Source: Oligoflexia bacterium | Lineage (GTDB): Bacteria > Bdellovibrionota > Bacteriovoracia > Bacteriovoracales > Bacteriovoracaceae | Assembly (NCBI GenBank): GCA_015231955.1 | Contig: JADGAN010000040.1 | Coordinates: 1-46,700 of the forward strand | Length of the DNA stretch: 46,700 nt | Direction of reading: 5' to 3' | Part shown: positions 8,741 through 16,060 of the stretch, piece by piece | Layout of the letters: every line of letters starts with the position of its first letter | How positions within the stretch are numbered: position 1 is the first letter of the stretch | The notes under the pieces: generated by a model | Seen by the model: only the letters and a program-made list of their open reading frames with translations | What the model was told of the DNA's origin: nothing | Databases searched by the model: none | Translations under genes and position numbers: made by a program

Positions 8741-9328
8741 TTATAATCCTACACGCACTTCAAAATCTGCGGCCTCTTCGAACACTTGCGATTTTTCATC
8801 CCATGGACGGTATTGTTTTGGAGCAGAACCTCTTATTTCAATAATCCCACTACTCTTGTTAGGGACAGGGTTTTTACTTATAGAGGCAAGTTTGATTTCA
8901 AAGCGATGTTCATCGCCAAAATCAAAGACATAGGCAAATTTTTGTGAGCGACCCCACGCTATATCTTTAAGCTTAATATTGGCATTGCCTTCACCTAAAG
9001 GATTGCCAGCGTACTTATGTTGGTGATCCCACCATACGTTATTCATGAAGAAAGCAAACATGTGATCCTCATCCCATTGGGTTGCTGCTTGAATAGAGAG
9101 ATGAAGATCAAAGAGAGTTTTCTCTTCTGCTAATTGAATCGTGCATGCAAAATTTTCGGCCAAATTTTCGGCCAAATTTTCAGCCAAATTTTCAGCCAAA
9201 TTTTCAGCCAAATTTTCAGTAAGATATTTTACATGGAAGAGGTAGTAATTGGTTTTATCAGAGCAGCACTTAGGAAGCTTGATTCCACTCCCACAAGCGC
9301 ACAGTTCGATTAGGTCTGTTTTCTTCAT
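8741..9328 (-). CDS. pRiA4b ORF-3-like protein with SEC-C-like Cys motif and internal repeat
   Basis: This protein of about 195 residues has two recognisable parts. The N-terminus carries a small Cys cluster (C-A-C-G-S-G-I-K-L-P-K-C-C), as in SEC-C zinc motifs. The C-terminal 130 residues match the plasmid pRiA4b ORF-3 fold: a strand followed by L-H-L-S-I-Q-A-A-T-Q-W, then Y-V-F-D-F-G-D-E-H, and a late G-S-A-P-K-Q-Y. Between them is a run of A-E-N-L units encoded by a 12-bp tandem repeat. The ATG at 9328 is chosen because GGAGG lies five bases upstream; an upstream TTG at 9340 overlaps that site. The family is often annotated near mobile elements but its biochemical role is unknown to me. Confidence 0.8.
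   Translation of the reverse strand: MKKTDLIELCACGSGIKLPKCCSDKTNYYLFHVKYLTENLAENLAENLAENLAENLAENFACTIQLAEEKTLFDLHLSIQAATQWDEDHMFAFFMNNVWWDHQHKYAGNPLGEGNANIKLKDIAWGRSQKFAYVFDFGDEHRFEIKLASISKNPVPNKSSGIIEIRGSAPKQYRPWDEKSQVFEEAADFEVRVGL
9150..9220. repeat. 12-bp in-frame tandem repeat (about six copies)
   Basis: Units of AAATTTTCGGCC or AAATTTTCAGCC begin at 9150, 9162, 9174, 9186 and 9198, with a partial sixth at 9210. On the coding strand they read as repeated Ala-Glu-Asn-Leu. Because the period is a multiple of three, slippage would change linker length without a frameshift. Confidence 0.95.
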
Positions 9329-9481
9329 GTTTTCCTCCAATAAAATGAAAAAGATTAAAGAATAAAGAGTTAAGTAGAGTGATAAGTTAGAGACTTTTAT
9401 TGTCAGTGTCTAGTTGCTACTAATATTGGCGTGATAGGCATTAAAAATTGGAGCAAAATAGTTTATTACTCGCAGTTATAA

Positions 9482-10987
9482 CTATTGTGAGATGATGCTG
9501 ATGGCATCCTCTACGCGATCAACGATTTGCAAGGAGTTGAAGTTTTGCATGCTGCTTAGTTGGCGTTTTTCACTCAGCATGCTATTTTTTAAAGCGTCAA
9601 AGAGTGGTGTCCAATACTCTTTACCCACCAAAATCAATTTTGGTGGAGGAGTGAGTAGGTTAAGTTGCAGCTGATCGATGAAGGAAAAGAGGGTATTAAG
9701 GGAGTCAAGATCGCCTGGGAGCACCACCACCGCTTGTGTATGTTGGGTTAGCAACTCATTACGCACTAAACTCTCCTTCGTCGCATAGAGTGTTTTGAGA
9801 TGATCAATCTTGCTAAGCTCGTTTTCCATCTCGGGATCTATGATCGCCTTAAGTGGTGTGGAGTGCTTTCCGGAGAGAGTGATCGCTTCACTAAGTGCAG
9901 CTGCCAAACCCGGGGCACCATTAATTCTTAGCGGAGTATTTTTGTTCAGCAAGTGCATGGCCAATTGAGAGGCCAGTTGGCAACTGGGATCCTCTTTGGA
10001 CAAACGTTTTCCTGCAAGAAAAGTTACCACCTTTGGTCCATGCATAATCGCCTGGTACCCTTGTTCAAAATCGTTTTTTAAGTTTTGTGCAAGGGTTTCT
10101 GGATCCGCTGCCTCTTCAAAAACAGGAAGAGTGCTAGTTGGCAATCGACCTAAGATCTCTTGAGGATTGTCTAGAATGGGCAGATGTTCTTGCATTGCTT
10201 GCCATTCAGAAAGAGTGATCAGCGGCCGTTCGCGCACACTCACTTGTTCTAAGCTTTTATAGATTGGTTCCCAAAACTCTTTTCCTACGGCCGCCATCTT
10301 TGCGGAGTTGCGTCCTTGCATGGAGCGATTCCAGATTTCAAAAATCTCATCCATGGTGCCAAAGCCACCAGCAAAACAGAGCTGTCCTGTGGTGTTTGCG
10401 ATCAGGCCAAATTTTCGAATGGGCATGAGCTGGACATCGATATAGTGGTCGAGGGAAGTGTGGGGACTATACCAGCGATCAAGATCTACCGATTGCGTGC
10501 GTGCATGTTGCAATTGCAGGTCACGGGCCTTGATGAAAGAGTCTGCCACAAAACTCATTACCCCACCACGACCACCAACACGTGGTCTGCCATGTTTTTC
10601 CGCAAGACCTTGATTGATCTTCTCGATTAAGGGGTAATAAGAGTCCTCTGCTTGCAAGCGAGATCCACCAAAGCAGCTGACTGCCGCTGGAAGATGCTTC
10701 AAGAAAGAGTATAGTTTATCGATGTCGCTGAATAGTTTTTGTTTACGCTCTTGGAGCTCTTGTTGTTCCATAGGATTGATCGCCTCAGAAGTTTTTATAT
10801 CACTAATCTCTTGCTGCTTGTTGTCCGCACAACTTTCAATATTCCCCAGTTGAGAAATGTCTCTATTAATAGTATGGATATCCAATTCTGCCTTTGCTGC
10901 TTTAGTGGTTACAGGGATAGTAGCTCCAAGTAGTGCTATAAGCAATACGATTAACATAGGAAAACGTGGTAATTTTAAAGCGTCCAT
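9482..10987 (-). CDS. Exported tandem LOG-family (lysine decarboxylase-like) protein
   Basis: This 501-residue protein has an N-terminal signal or anchor (about residues 12-31, M-L-I-V-L-L-I-A-L-L-G-A) and a charged coiled linker to about 95. Two Rossmann-like LOG domains follow. Domain 1 (about 100-270) has C-F-G-G-S-R, then G-G-R-G-G-V-M, and A-G-G-F-G-T-M-D-E, matching the LOG P-G-G-x-G-T-x-x-E phosphoribohydrolase motif with Ala for Pro. Domain 2 (about 310-500) repeats the plan with A-G-K-R, I-N-G-A-P-G-L-A-A-A and a degenerate P-G-D-L-D-S-L-N-T. Classic LOG enzymes release cytokinin bases from nucleotides and are cytosolic, so an exported duplicate with one decayed site is unusual. GGAGG precedes the ATG by nine bases. 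The substrate is unknown. Confidence 0.8.
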   Translation of the reverse strand: MDALKLPRFPMLIVLLIALLGATIPVTTKAAKAELDIHTINRDISQLGNIESCADNKQQEISDIKTSEAINPMEQQELQERKQKLFSDIDKLYSFLKHLPAAVSCFGGSRLQAEDSYYPLIEKINQGLAEKHGRPRVGGRGGVMSFVADSFIKARDLQLQHARTQSVDLDRWYSPHTSLDHYIDVQLMPIRKFGLIANTTGQLCFAGGFGTMDEIFEIWNRSMQGRNSAKMAAVGKEFWEPIYKSLEQVSVRERPLITLSEWQAMQEHLPILDNPQEILGRLPTSTLPVFEEAADPETLAQNLKNDFEQGYQAIMHGPKVVTFLAGKRLSKEDPSCQLASQLAMHLLNKNTPLRINGAPGLAAALSEAITLSGKHSTPLKAIIDPEMENELSKIDHLKTLYATKESLVRNELLTQHTQAVVVLPGDLDSLNTLFSFIDQLQLNLLTPPPKLILVGKEYWTPLFDALKNSMLSEKRQLSSMQNFNSLQIVDRVEDAISIISQ

Positions 10988-11023
10988 TTTTTTGTTCCTC
11001 CAATTGCAATATAAGCTGTTATG

Positions 11024-11029
11024 ATTATA
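11024..11029 (-). promoter_or_regulatory. Candidate -10 element for the tandem-LOG gene
   Basis: On the minus strand this reads TATAAT, a perfect -10 hexamer, 36 bases before the ATG at 10987. I see no good -35 at 16-18 bp, so it may need an activator or may be chance in this AT-rich 127-bp divergent region. Confidence 0.35.
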
Positions 11030-11114
11030 CTCCGTTTGCCTAGAGTGAAATCTCTTATCTTGAGAATGGTTGGAATTTTACACGCTTAGTGAAAAGATAA
11101 AAAAGGAATAAATT

Positions 11115-11861
11115 TTGTTGATTACCAGAATTCTTGTCGCTAATCTCTCACCCATGAGTGGTATAGAAAAGTGGTTAATCTCCAATTATTTAAGTCATGA
11201 GCATTACCGTTACGGGAAATTTTATTCTCTGGGTTTTGTTGTCATTTGCTTACTGATGAGTGGCCATTTTTGGGCCTCGTATGGCAATATTGGGACAGAG
11301 GATTTTTTATTGGCATCACCCTATAAAGTATTTGTACAAAAAAAATGGTGGTGCCTACTGACAACAGCGCTGATCCATGCAGACTTAGGACACTTGCTCT
11401 CCAATGCATTCATGCTGGTCATTATGGGACGTTTTGTGAGTTCCTACTATGGTTTTTGGGTTCATCCTGTCTTAAGTTTGCTACTTGGAGGAGGTGTTTG
11501 TAACCTTTTAGTGCTAGGAACATTAGAGGAAAAAGTGGCATTGTTAGGGGCCAGTGGAGTGGTTTATTACCTATGGGGTATTTGGCAGGTGCTCTATCTC
11601 TTGATTCAGAGGCACATCTCACTCAATCGCCGTTTTATGAAGATCACAGCAGTAAACCTGTTCTTATTGCTTCCCTCCTATTTTGATCCACGAGTAAGCT
11701 ACCTAGCGCACCTGCTGGGATTTCTTTTGGGGGTCTTATCGGGAGCGGTCCTCTTTTTGTTCAAAAAGAGATTCTATTTTTCCTATGAAGTTTTCTATGA
11801 ATCAAATGAAGATGCACAACCCACCGAATTCATACAATCACCACGAAGGATTGAAGAGTAG
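11115..11861 (+). CDS. Rhomboid-family intramembrane serine protease
   Basis: This 248-residue polytopic membrane protein is a rhomboid protease, which cleaves transmembrane segments inside the bilayer. The active-site residues are visible: G-A-S-G with Ser147, and His199 in S-Y-L-A-H-L-L-G-F. The H-A-D-L-G-H-L-L-S-N motif (H88, H93, N97) that shapes the oxyanion region is also present. Six hydrophobic helices fit the GlpG-type core. The start is a TTG at 11115, chosen because AAGGA lies seven bases upstream; a later ATG at 11154 has no ribosome-binding site. The gene is divergent from the LOG gene. A polar 30-residue cytosolic tail follows the last helix. The natural substrate is unknown. 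Confidence 0.9.
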   Translation: MLITRILVANLSPMSGIEKWLISNYLSHEHYRYGKFYSLGFVVICLLMSGHFWASYGNIGTEDFLLASPYKVFVQKKWWCLLTTALIHADLGHLLSNAFMLVIMGRFVSSYYGFWVHPVLSLLLGGGVCNLLVLGTLEEKVALLGASGVVYYLWGIWQVLYLLIQRHISLNRRFMKITAVNLFLLLPSYFDPRVSYLAHLLGFLLGVLSGAVLFLFKKRFYFSYEVFYESNEDAQPTEFIQSPRRIEE

Positions 11862-11999
11862 GTGCCATTGCAGGCCATTTTGATAAGGACAATGCGACCA
11901 CCACCTGGTATATAAAGAAATGTATGAGTAATTATTCTTTTTAGCTATTCTAATCGTCCAATATCAACAACACGATTTTATTCCCTTAATGGAGGATAT

Positions 12000-13763
12000 A
12001 TGTTTATCTCGAATCAGTTTCATGACAAGATGTTGCGCAAACATTTGTCTTTATACCTATCTATTTTTTGTCTATGTTTTTCTTTTGTATCATGTGATAA
12101 AAAAGTGAACCGGGATGGTCGCGGCATGCCACAAACGGAGGTTTCATCGCTAGAAAATCCTCCGCTCACAGAGAGTAATGATACTTCTAGTGACTCTGAT
12201 GCTTCTGCTACCCCCGAGGTGGTTGACAGCAATAGTAATAGCAATGATCCTACGGCCACTCCTGAGAGCAATACTGATTCATCTCTACCTTCAACACCAA
12301 CACCAACACCAACACCAATATCAATATCAATATCAATACCAACACCAATATCAATACCAACAGCAATGCCAATTTCCACGGAAATCTTGAAGGAAAACAC
12401 TGCTGCAATAAAATCCGATATGGAGAATATGTATAGCAAAGATACCGGAGAAAACAACAAGAATTATTGTGTGATGAAATCTCTTACAGATATAGGATGG
12501 AAAATCTATTCAAGTAAAGACACAAGAGCGACAGCATGGGGAGTCGCTCAAGATTCTGCCAACAATATGGTTCCCATTTTATATCACGATGAAAACATTG
12601 ATTTCGAACACAATCTAGCGCTTTGGATTTCCGAACAAAGCAAAATGCTTAATGACCCTAGAGCGGTCTCTTATTTTCAAAAGATATTGATAAGGCCATC
12701 TATCAATACGGCCGCTAAAAAATTGGCAGCAAATGCAAATAGTCATTTTGGACGAGGATCTCTGCTACCACAAGAAACAGGAAAGATTGGAGAAGCGTAT
12801 GATATGTTTTCAACCATAAGTACAGAAGATAAAGACAGAGTTCTTGAAAGAGCATTCAACAATGAAAAGTTGTTGATTGAAATCGATATCCTTAAAAAAA
12901 AGGCAGCATTATTTCTTTCAGGGACTACACTTCCTAAAACTGCTTTTGAACAAAAAATTGCCGAATTAGAAAATGAAAAACAACTAAGATTTGAGGAAGG
13001 ATTAAAAAAATCCCATGAGCAATTACAGCGGTCTCTTACTTACTCAGCAAAAGAACCCAGTCGACTACTCGATGCATTTTATCAAGAATATTCTATCTAT
13101 GATTGTGCTGGTGGAGTACAAACGGCGGCCTATGCCACACTTAAAGAATTATTAGGGAATAGCTCCTTTGATAAATTGATCAATGGACGCCACCGCCTTG
13201 TTATGAGCGATGAGTGGGGCCATTTACTGTTTACAGATGATCTCTTTTTTGGATCAAAAGGCCTGAATACAATTCCTATTAGTGGAAAAAAACAGATACA
13301 AGAACGAGGGATGTATGGTCTTATTGCTCAAAGTGGTGCTATTACCAGAGAAAACACAACAGTGGCGCTATCTTCTGCTAACGATCAAAATGAAAATTAC
13401 ATTATCGTTGATATTGATCAAAAAGCTTTTGATTGGTTTGTTGATAGTTTAAACGATGAAGTAGGTTCAAGACGCACAAATTTCGTTCCCATAAAATTAC
13501 AAGAGATTACCATCGAGTATTATAAGAAAAGAAAAGCTGGAGATAGAGAAGGTGCTCACGATCTAATCTTCAATAATCCATTTTTAGCGGGAACAAAAGT
13601 TTACGTCTTTCCTCTTGGAGTACGAACATTTGCCTATCATATTGAAAGATTATATACAATCAATCCACAAACTGCCTATTACATCTTGTTTTATGGAAAT
13701 GATCAAGAACGATTGTATCGAGAAATTTTTAATTCCAAGGTTAATGAGTGTATGAATCCTTAG
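12000..13763 (+). CDS. Unknown lipoprotein with Thr-Pro/Ile-Ser repeat linker
   Basis: I do not recognise this 587-residue protein. The N-terminus has a hydrophobic signal (about 15-30) and a lipobox F-V-S-C with Cys32, followed by an acidic Ser/Thr linker and a low-complexity stretch (about 98-125) alternating Thr-Pro and Ile-Ser. The remaining 450 residues are mixed alpha/beta with a short coiled segment near 310-340 and four scattered cysteines. A substrate-binding or enzymatic domain is possible, but no motif was identified. GGAGG lies four bases before the ATG; an in-frame ATG at 12030 would give a shorter signal but lacks such a site. It stands alone between rhomboid and hemerythrin genes, with 130-165 bp gaps on both sides. 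Confidence 0.75.
   Translation: MFISNQFHDKMLRKHLSLYLSIFCLCFSFVSCDKKVNRDGRGMPQTEVSSLENPPLTESNDTSSDSDASATPEVVDSNSNSNDPTATPESNTDSSLPSTPTPTPTPISISISIPTPISIPTAMPISTEILKENTAAIKSDMENMYSKDTGENNKNYCVMKSLTDIGWKIYSSKDTRATAWGVAQDSANNMVPILYHDENIDFEHNLALWISEQSKMLNDPRAVSYFQKILIRPSINTAAKKLAANANSHFGRGSLLPQETGKIGEAYDMFSTISTEDKDRVLERAFNNEKLLIEIDILKKKAALFLSGTTLPKTAFEQKIAELENEKQLRFEEGLKKSHEQLQRSLTYSAKEPSRLLDAFYQEYSIYDCAGGVQTAAYATLKELLGNSSFDKLINGRHRLVMSDEWGHLLFTDDLFFGSKGLNTIPISGKKQIQERGMYGLIAQSGAITRENTTVALSSANDQNENYIIVDIDQKAFDWFVDSLNDEVGSRRTNFVPIKLQEITIEYYKKRKAGDREGAHDLIFNNPFLAGTKVYVFPLGVRTFAYHIERLYTINPQTAYYILFYGNDQERLYREIFNSKVNECMNP
12292..12370. repeat. 6-bp-period low-complexity repeat inside lipoprotein gene
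   Basis: Alternating CAACAC and CAATAT hexamers encode Thr-Pro and Ile-Ser pairs in the linker of the lipoprotein at 12000. The repeat is in frame and likely to vary in length by slippage. It also opens a long spurious antisense frame of Gly/Val/Asp/Ile residues. Confidence 0.9.
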
Positions 13764-13928
13764 TTTTTCATTCTAGTCTTGTTGATCTGTGTTTTTGCTA
13801 GCATCGCGCTAAACCATTGTCAATCCTAAGATATATTTTCTCACGCTTTCATTGGTAGCATTTATTTTTATTTCGATAATAATGTTCTGTAGGGAAGAAT
13901 TACAAATCTATGTCGGGGAGAAGATTTT

Positions 13929-14351
13929 ATGAAAAGATCAGATCGTTTTAGAGAGCAGCATGAAGAGATGGTAAAAGTTGTTGGTCAAATTTCCGCATTA
14001 TCAACAAATGCAGATAAGGTTAAGCAAAATGCTAACAATGTTCGCGCACTCTTGTCTCAACTTATGGGCTCACTTAAGAGTCATTTGGCCATGGAGGACA
14101 ATGTTCTCTATCCCGATTTACTGAAAAATTCTGATGAAAAAGTAAGAAATTTAGCAACCAGGTATAGTAGTGAGATGGGTGGCATGAAAGCTGCAGTGGA
14201 AAAATATAATAGCAAATGGATTACAGCAAAAAATATTGAGGATAATGCTGCAATTTTTTTGAGCGAAACCAAAGATCTATTTAATGTTCTGGGAAAACGT
14301 ATCGATCGAGAAAATAGTGAACTTTATCCACTTTTGGATAAGGTCGCTTAA
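13929..14351 (+). CDS. Hemerythrin-like (HHE) metal-binding protein
   Basis: This 140-residue all-helical protein matches the hemerythrin/HHE cation-binding fold, which holds a non-haem di-iron site for oxygen, nitric oxide or redox sensing. Visible ligand candidates are H11 (R-E-Q-H-E-E-M), H52 and E56 (S-H-L-A-M-E-D-N-V-L-Y-P). The final helix has D-R-E-N-S-E-L-Y-P-L-L, where the usual His before the Glu is not obvious, so the site may be atypical. No signal peptide is seen, so it should be cytoplasmic. GGGGAG lies upstream of the ATG. A weak terminator-like hairpin follows the stop. Confidence 0.85.
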   Translation: MKRSDRFREQHEEMVKVVGQISALSTNADKVKQNANNVRALLSQLMGSLKSHLAMEDNVLYPDLLKNSDEKVRNLATRYSSEMGGMKAAVEKYNSKWITAKNIEDNAAIFLSETKDLFNVLGKRIDRENSELYPLLDKVA

Positions 14352-14352
14352 G

Positions 14353-14376
14353 TCATTCAGTGAATGAACGCTTTTT
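14353..14376 (+). terminator. Possible weak terminator after the hemerythrin gene
   Basis: A TCATTC (14353-14358) / GAATGA (14362-14367) stem with a three-base loop is followed after four bases by TTTTT (14372-14376). The stem is short and AT-rich. It lies between the convergent hemerythrin and RtcB-family genes, where termination would be expected. Confidence 0.4.
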
Positions 14377-14483
14377 AATTTTAATCCACGCTTACGTAAA
14401 TGTCTTTTTTACCTCTGGAAAATCACATCTCAAATGAAATGCTTTCTGTCTCCCAATCACGATATTGGCCCCGTGCCCACTTA

Positions 14484-15596
14484 TCATTTAGAGTGATCTC
14501 TTCGCTTATAGGTCAGCAGTGGTCTAAACTTGGCCACCACCTTGGCCAGGTTTAGTTTTTCCAGTTCAGAAATAACGAAACTCACCTTTTTATAGGCCTC
14601 TGGTGCCTCTTCGAAGAGCAGCTCCTTATCCTCACAAATGACTACACTCCCTAGCTCCGTCTTTAGGAGATCACTTTGAGAGTAGAGGTGAGAGATGCGG
14701 CCCTTGACCATGCCTCGTTGCCATTTTCTGCCGGCCCCATGGGGAAGGGAGAAGAGATGATCTAAATTGCTATCTGGGACATAAACTAGATAGGTGAAAT
14801 CGCCGCGTGAACCGGGGATAATGGCGTAGCGATTAAAGGCGGAGGCACCTTTACGGTGAAGGTAGTGAGTTTTGCCCTCGAGCTCTAACTCTTCAATAGA
14901 GTTGTGAACTAGATCAAAAATGAGCTTGAACTGGGATCTTAGCTTTTCGCCAATTCTCTCTGCAATCATTTTGCGGTTAAATTTGGCCCAGGTCACTGCA
15001 TAGTTGTGCTCATGGAGATATTTTGTACCGGTATCACTTTGTGGATCGATGCCTGCAGAGTTCATGTTTTTGATATACTCTTCGAGGATGGAGTTTCCTA
15101 GTCCGCGCGAACCGGAGTGTACAAGAAGATAGACTTGTTTTTTAGATAGACCGGGCCCGCAAAACTTCTCCTCATCAAAGATCTCCTCTACACGCAGGAA
15201 CTCTGCAAAGTGATTTCCTCCTCCGATAGTGCCGACTGAGCGGGGGAATTTTAAGTCGCTGATTCCATGGTGAGAGGCATGAACGGCAGCATCCTCGTAG
15301 GGAGACTCGAGATCATCGAGAGTGCGTGCTATCTTATCTGCTACAAATTTATGCTGTTTGAGTTCGCTTTGAAAAAAGCTCATGCCACAACCAATATCGT
15401 TTCCGATAATGTAGGGGTAGATGATATTGGCGGTGAGAAAGGCGGCACCAACAGGATGGCCTTTACCTGGGTGCAGATCAGGAAAGGCCACAGCGCGAAC
15501 CATTCCACTTTTTGTGGCACTATCATGGAACTGAGCAAGGGCACTTCCTTCAAGCTTCATCTCATCAGTAATAAATATTTTTTTTTGCATTTGCAT
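14484..15596 (-). CDS. RtcB-family RNA ligase (RctB/PrfH-associated subtype)
   Basis: This 370-residue protein is an RtcB-type RNA-splicing ligase homologue, the family that joins 2',3'-cyclic phosphate and 5'-OH RNA ends with GTP and Mn2+. The metal-site motifs are in order: D67 and C70 (G-N-D-I-G-C-G), H129 (G-G-G-N-H-F), H160 (V-H-S-G-S-R-G), H231 (V-H-N) and the guanylylated His equivalent H286 (L-P-H-G-A-G-R). The shorter length and the F-P-D-L-H-P-G-K-G-H-P start fit the subtype often paired with release-factor homologue PrfH, which repairs damaged ribosomal decoding-centre RNA. No prfH gene is seen in this window. The first of two close ATGs has AAGGAT nine bases upstream. Confidence 0.9.
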   Translation of the reverse strand: MQMQKKIFITDEMKLEGSALAQFHDSATKSGMVRAVAFPDLHPGKGHPVGAAFLTANIIYPYIIGNDIGCGMSFFQSELKQHKFVADKIARTLDDLESPYEDAAVHASHHGISDLKFPRSVGTIGGGNHFAEFLRVEEIFDEEKFCGPGLSKKQVYLLVHSGSRGLGNSILEEYIKNMNSAGIDPQSDTGTKYLHEHNYAVTWAKFNRKMIAERIGEKLRSQFKLIFDLVHNSIEELELEGKTHYLHRKGASAFNRYAIIPGSRGDFTYLVYVPDSNLDHLFSLPHGAGRKWQRGMVKGRISHLYSQSDLLKTELGSVVICEDKELLFEEAPEAYKKVSFVISELEKLNLAKVVAKFRPLLTYKRRDHSK

Positions 15597-15708
15597 CTGC
15601 TAGAGATCCTTCTTGTCAATCATCGGAGTAGGTGTTCTCTTCTAATTTCCTTATTTAAAGTAGGAGTATTTGCAGGAGTTGTCCTTATAAACAGCTTCGA
15701 TAATGCAA

Positions 15709-16023
15709 TTAGCCGCGAATCATAACAAGCATCATTTTAAAAGGTTCATGGGCGTTAACGGCGTGAGGAATGTTGGCAGGCATGATGATGGTTTCGCCAG
15801 TTTTTAAGGCGTGAGCAGTGCCGCCAATGACAATCTCCCCGTTACCTTCTAAGACAGTGACGACAGCATCAAAGGGAGCGCTATGTTCGCTTAGGCGCTG
15901 TCCTTCATCGAAGGCAAATACGGTAATGCCACCAGAAGCGTTTTCGTGGACACGCAAGGAGACGATGCCTCCTTTTTGGTATTGGACAACTTGGGGTAGT
16001 TCAAATTTTTTTGCTTTTTCCAT
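15709..16023 (-). CDS. Small single-domain cupin
   Basis: This 104-residue protein is one cupin_2 beta barrel. The first motif reads G-Q-R-L-S-E-H-S-A-P-F-D followed by L-E-G-N-G-E. The second is G-E-T-I-I-M-P-A-N-I-P-H-A-V. Two candidate metal His residues are visible, while the canonical first-motif His pair and Glu are incomplete, so metal binding may be altered. Small cupins serve as sensors, isomerases or dioxygenases. The gene lies 37 bp downstream of the class III aminotransferase gene on the same strand and is probably in the same transcript. Its function in the cluster is unknown. Confidence 0.85.
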   Translation of the reverse strand: MEKAKKFELPQVVQYQKGGIVSLRVHENASGGITVFAFDEGQRLSEHSAPFDAVVTVLEGNGEIVIGGTAHALKTGETIIMPANIPHAVNAHEPFKMMLVMIRG

Positions 16024-16060
16024 GATTTATTTCCTTACTGGTTTGTTTATCTTTCAAATT

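Noticed and set aside
9150-9220. CRISPR-like array
   Set aside because: The 12-bp units are directly adjacent without spacers and are in frame within a coding gene.
8741-9328. Transposase or resolvase, since the pRiA4b-ORF3 family is often annotated with mobile elements
   Set aside because: No catalytic residues of a recombinase and no flanking inverted repeats; the family match is to the ORF-3 fold only.
12020-12460. Antisense frame rich in Gly, Val, Asp and Ile
   Set aside because: It is the complement of the Thr-Pro/Ile-Ser hexamer repeat of the lipoprotein gene and has no start signal or family.
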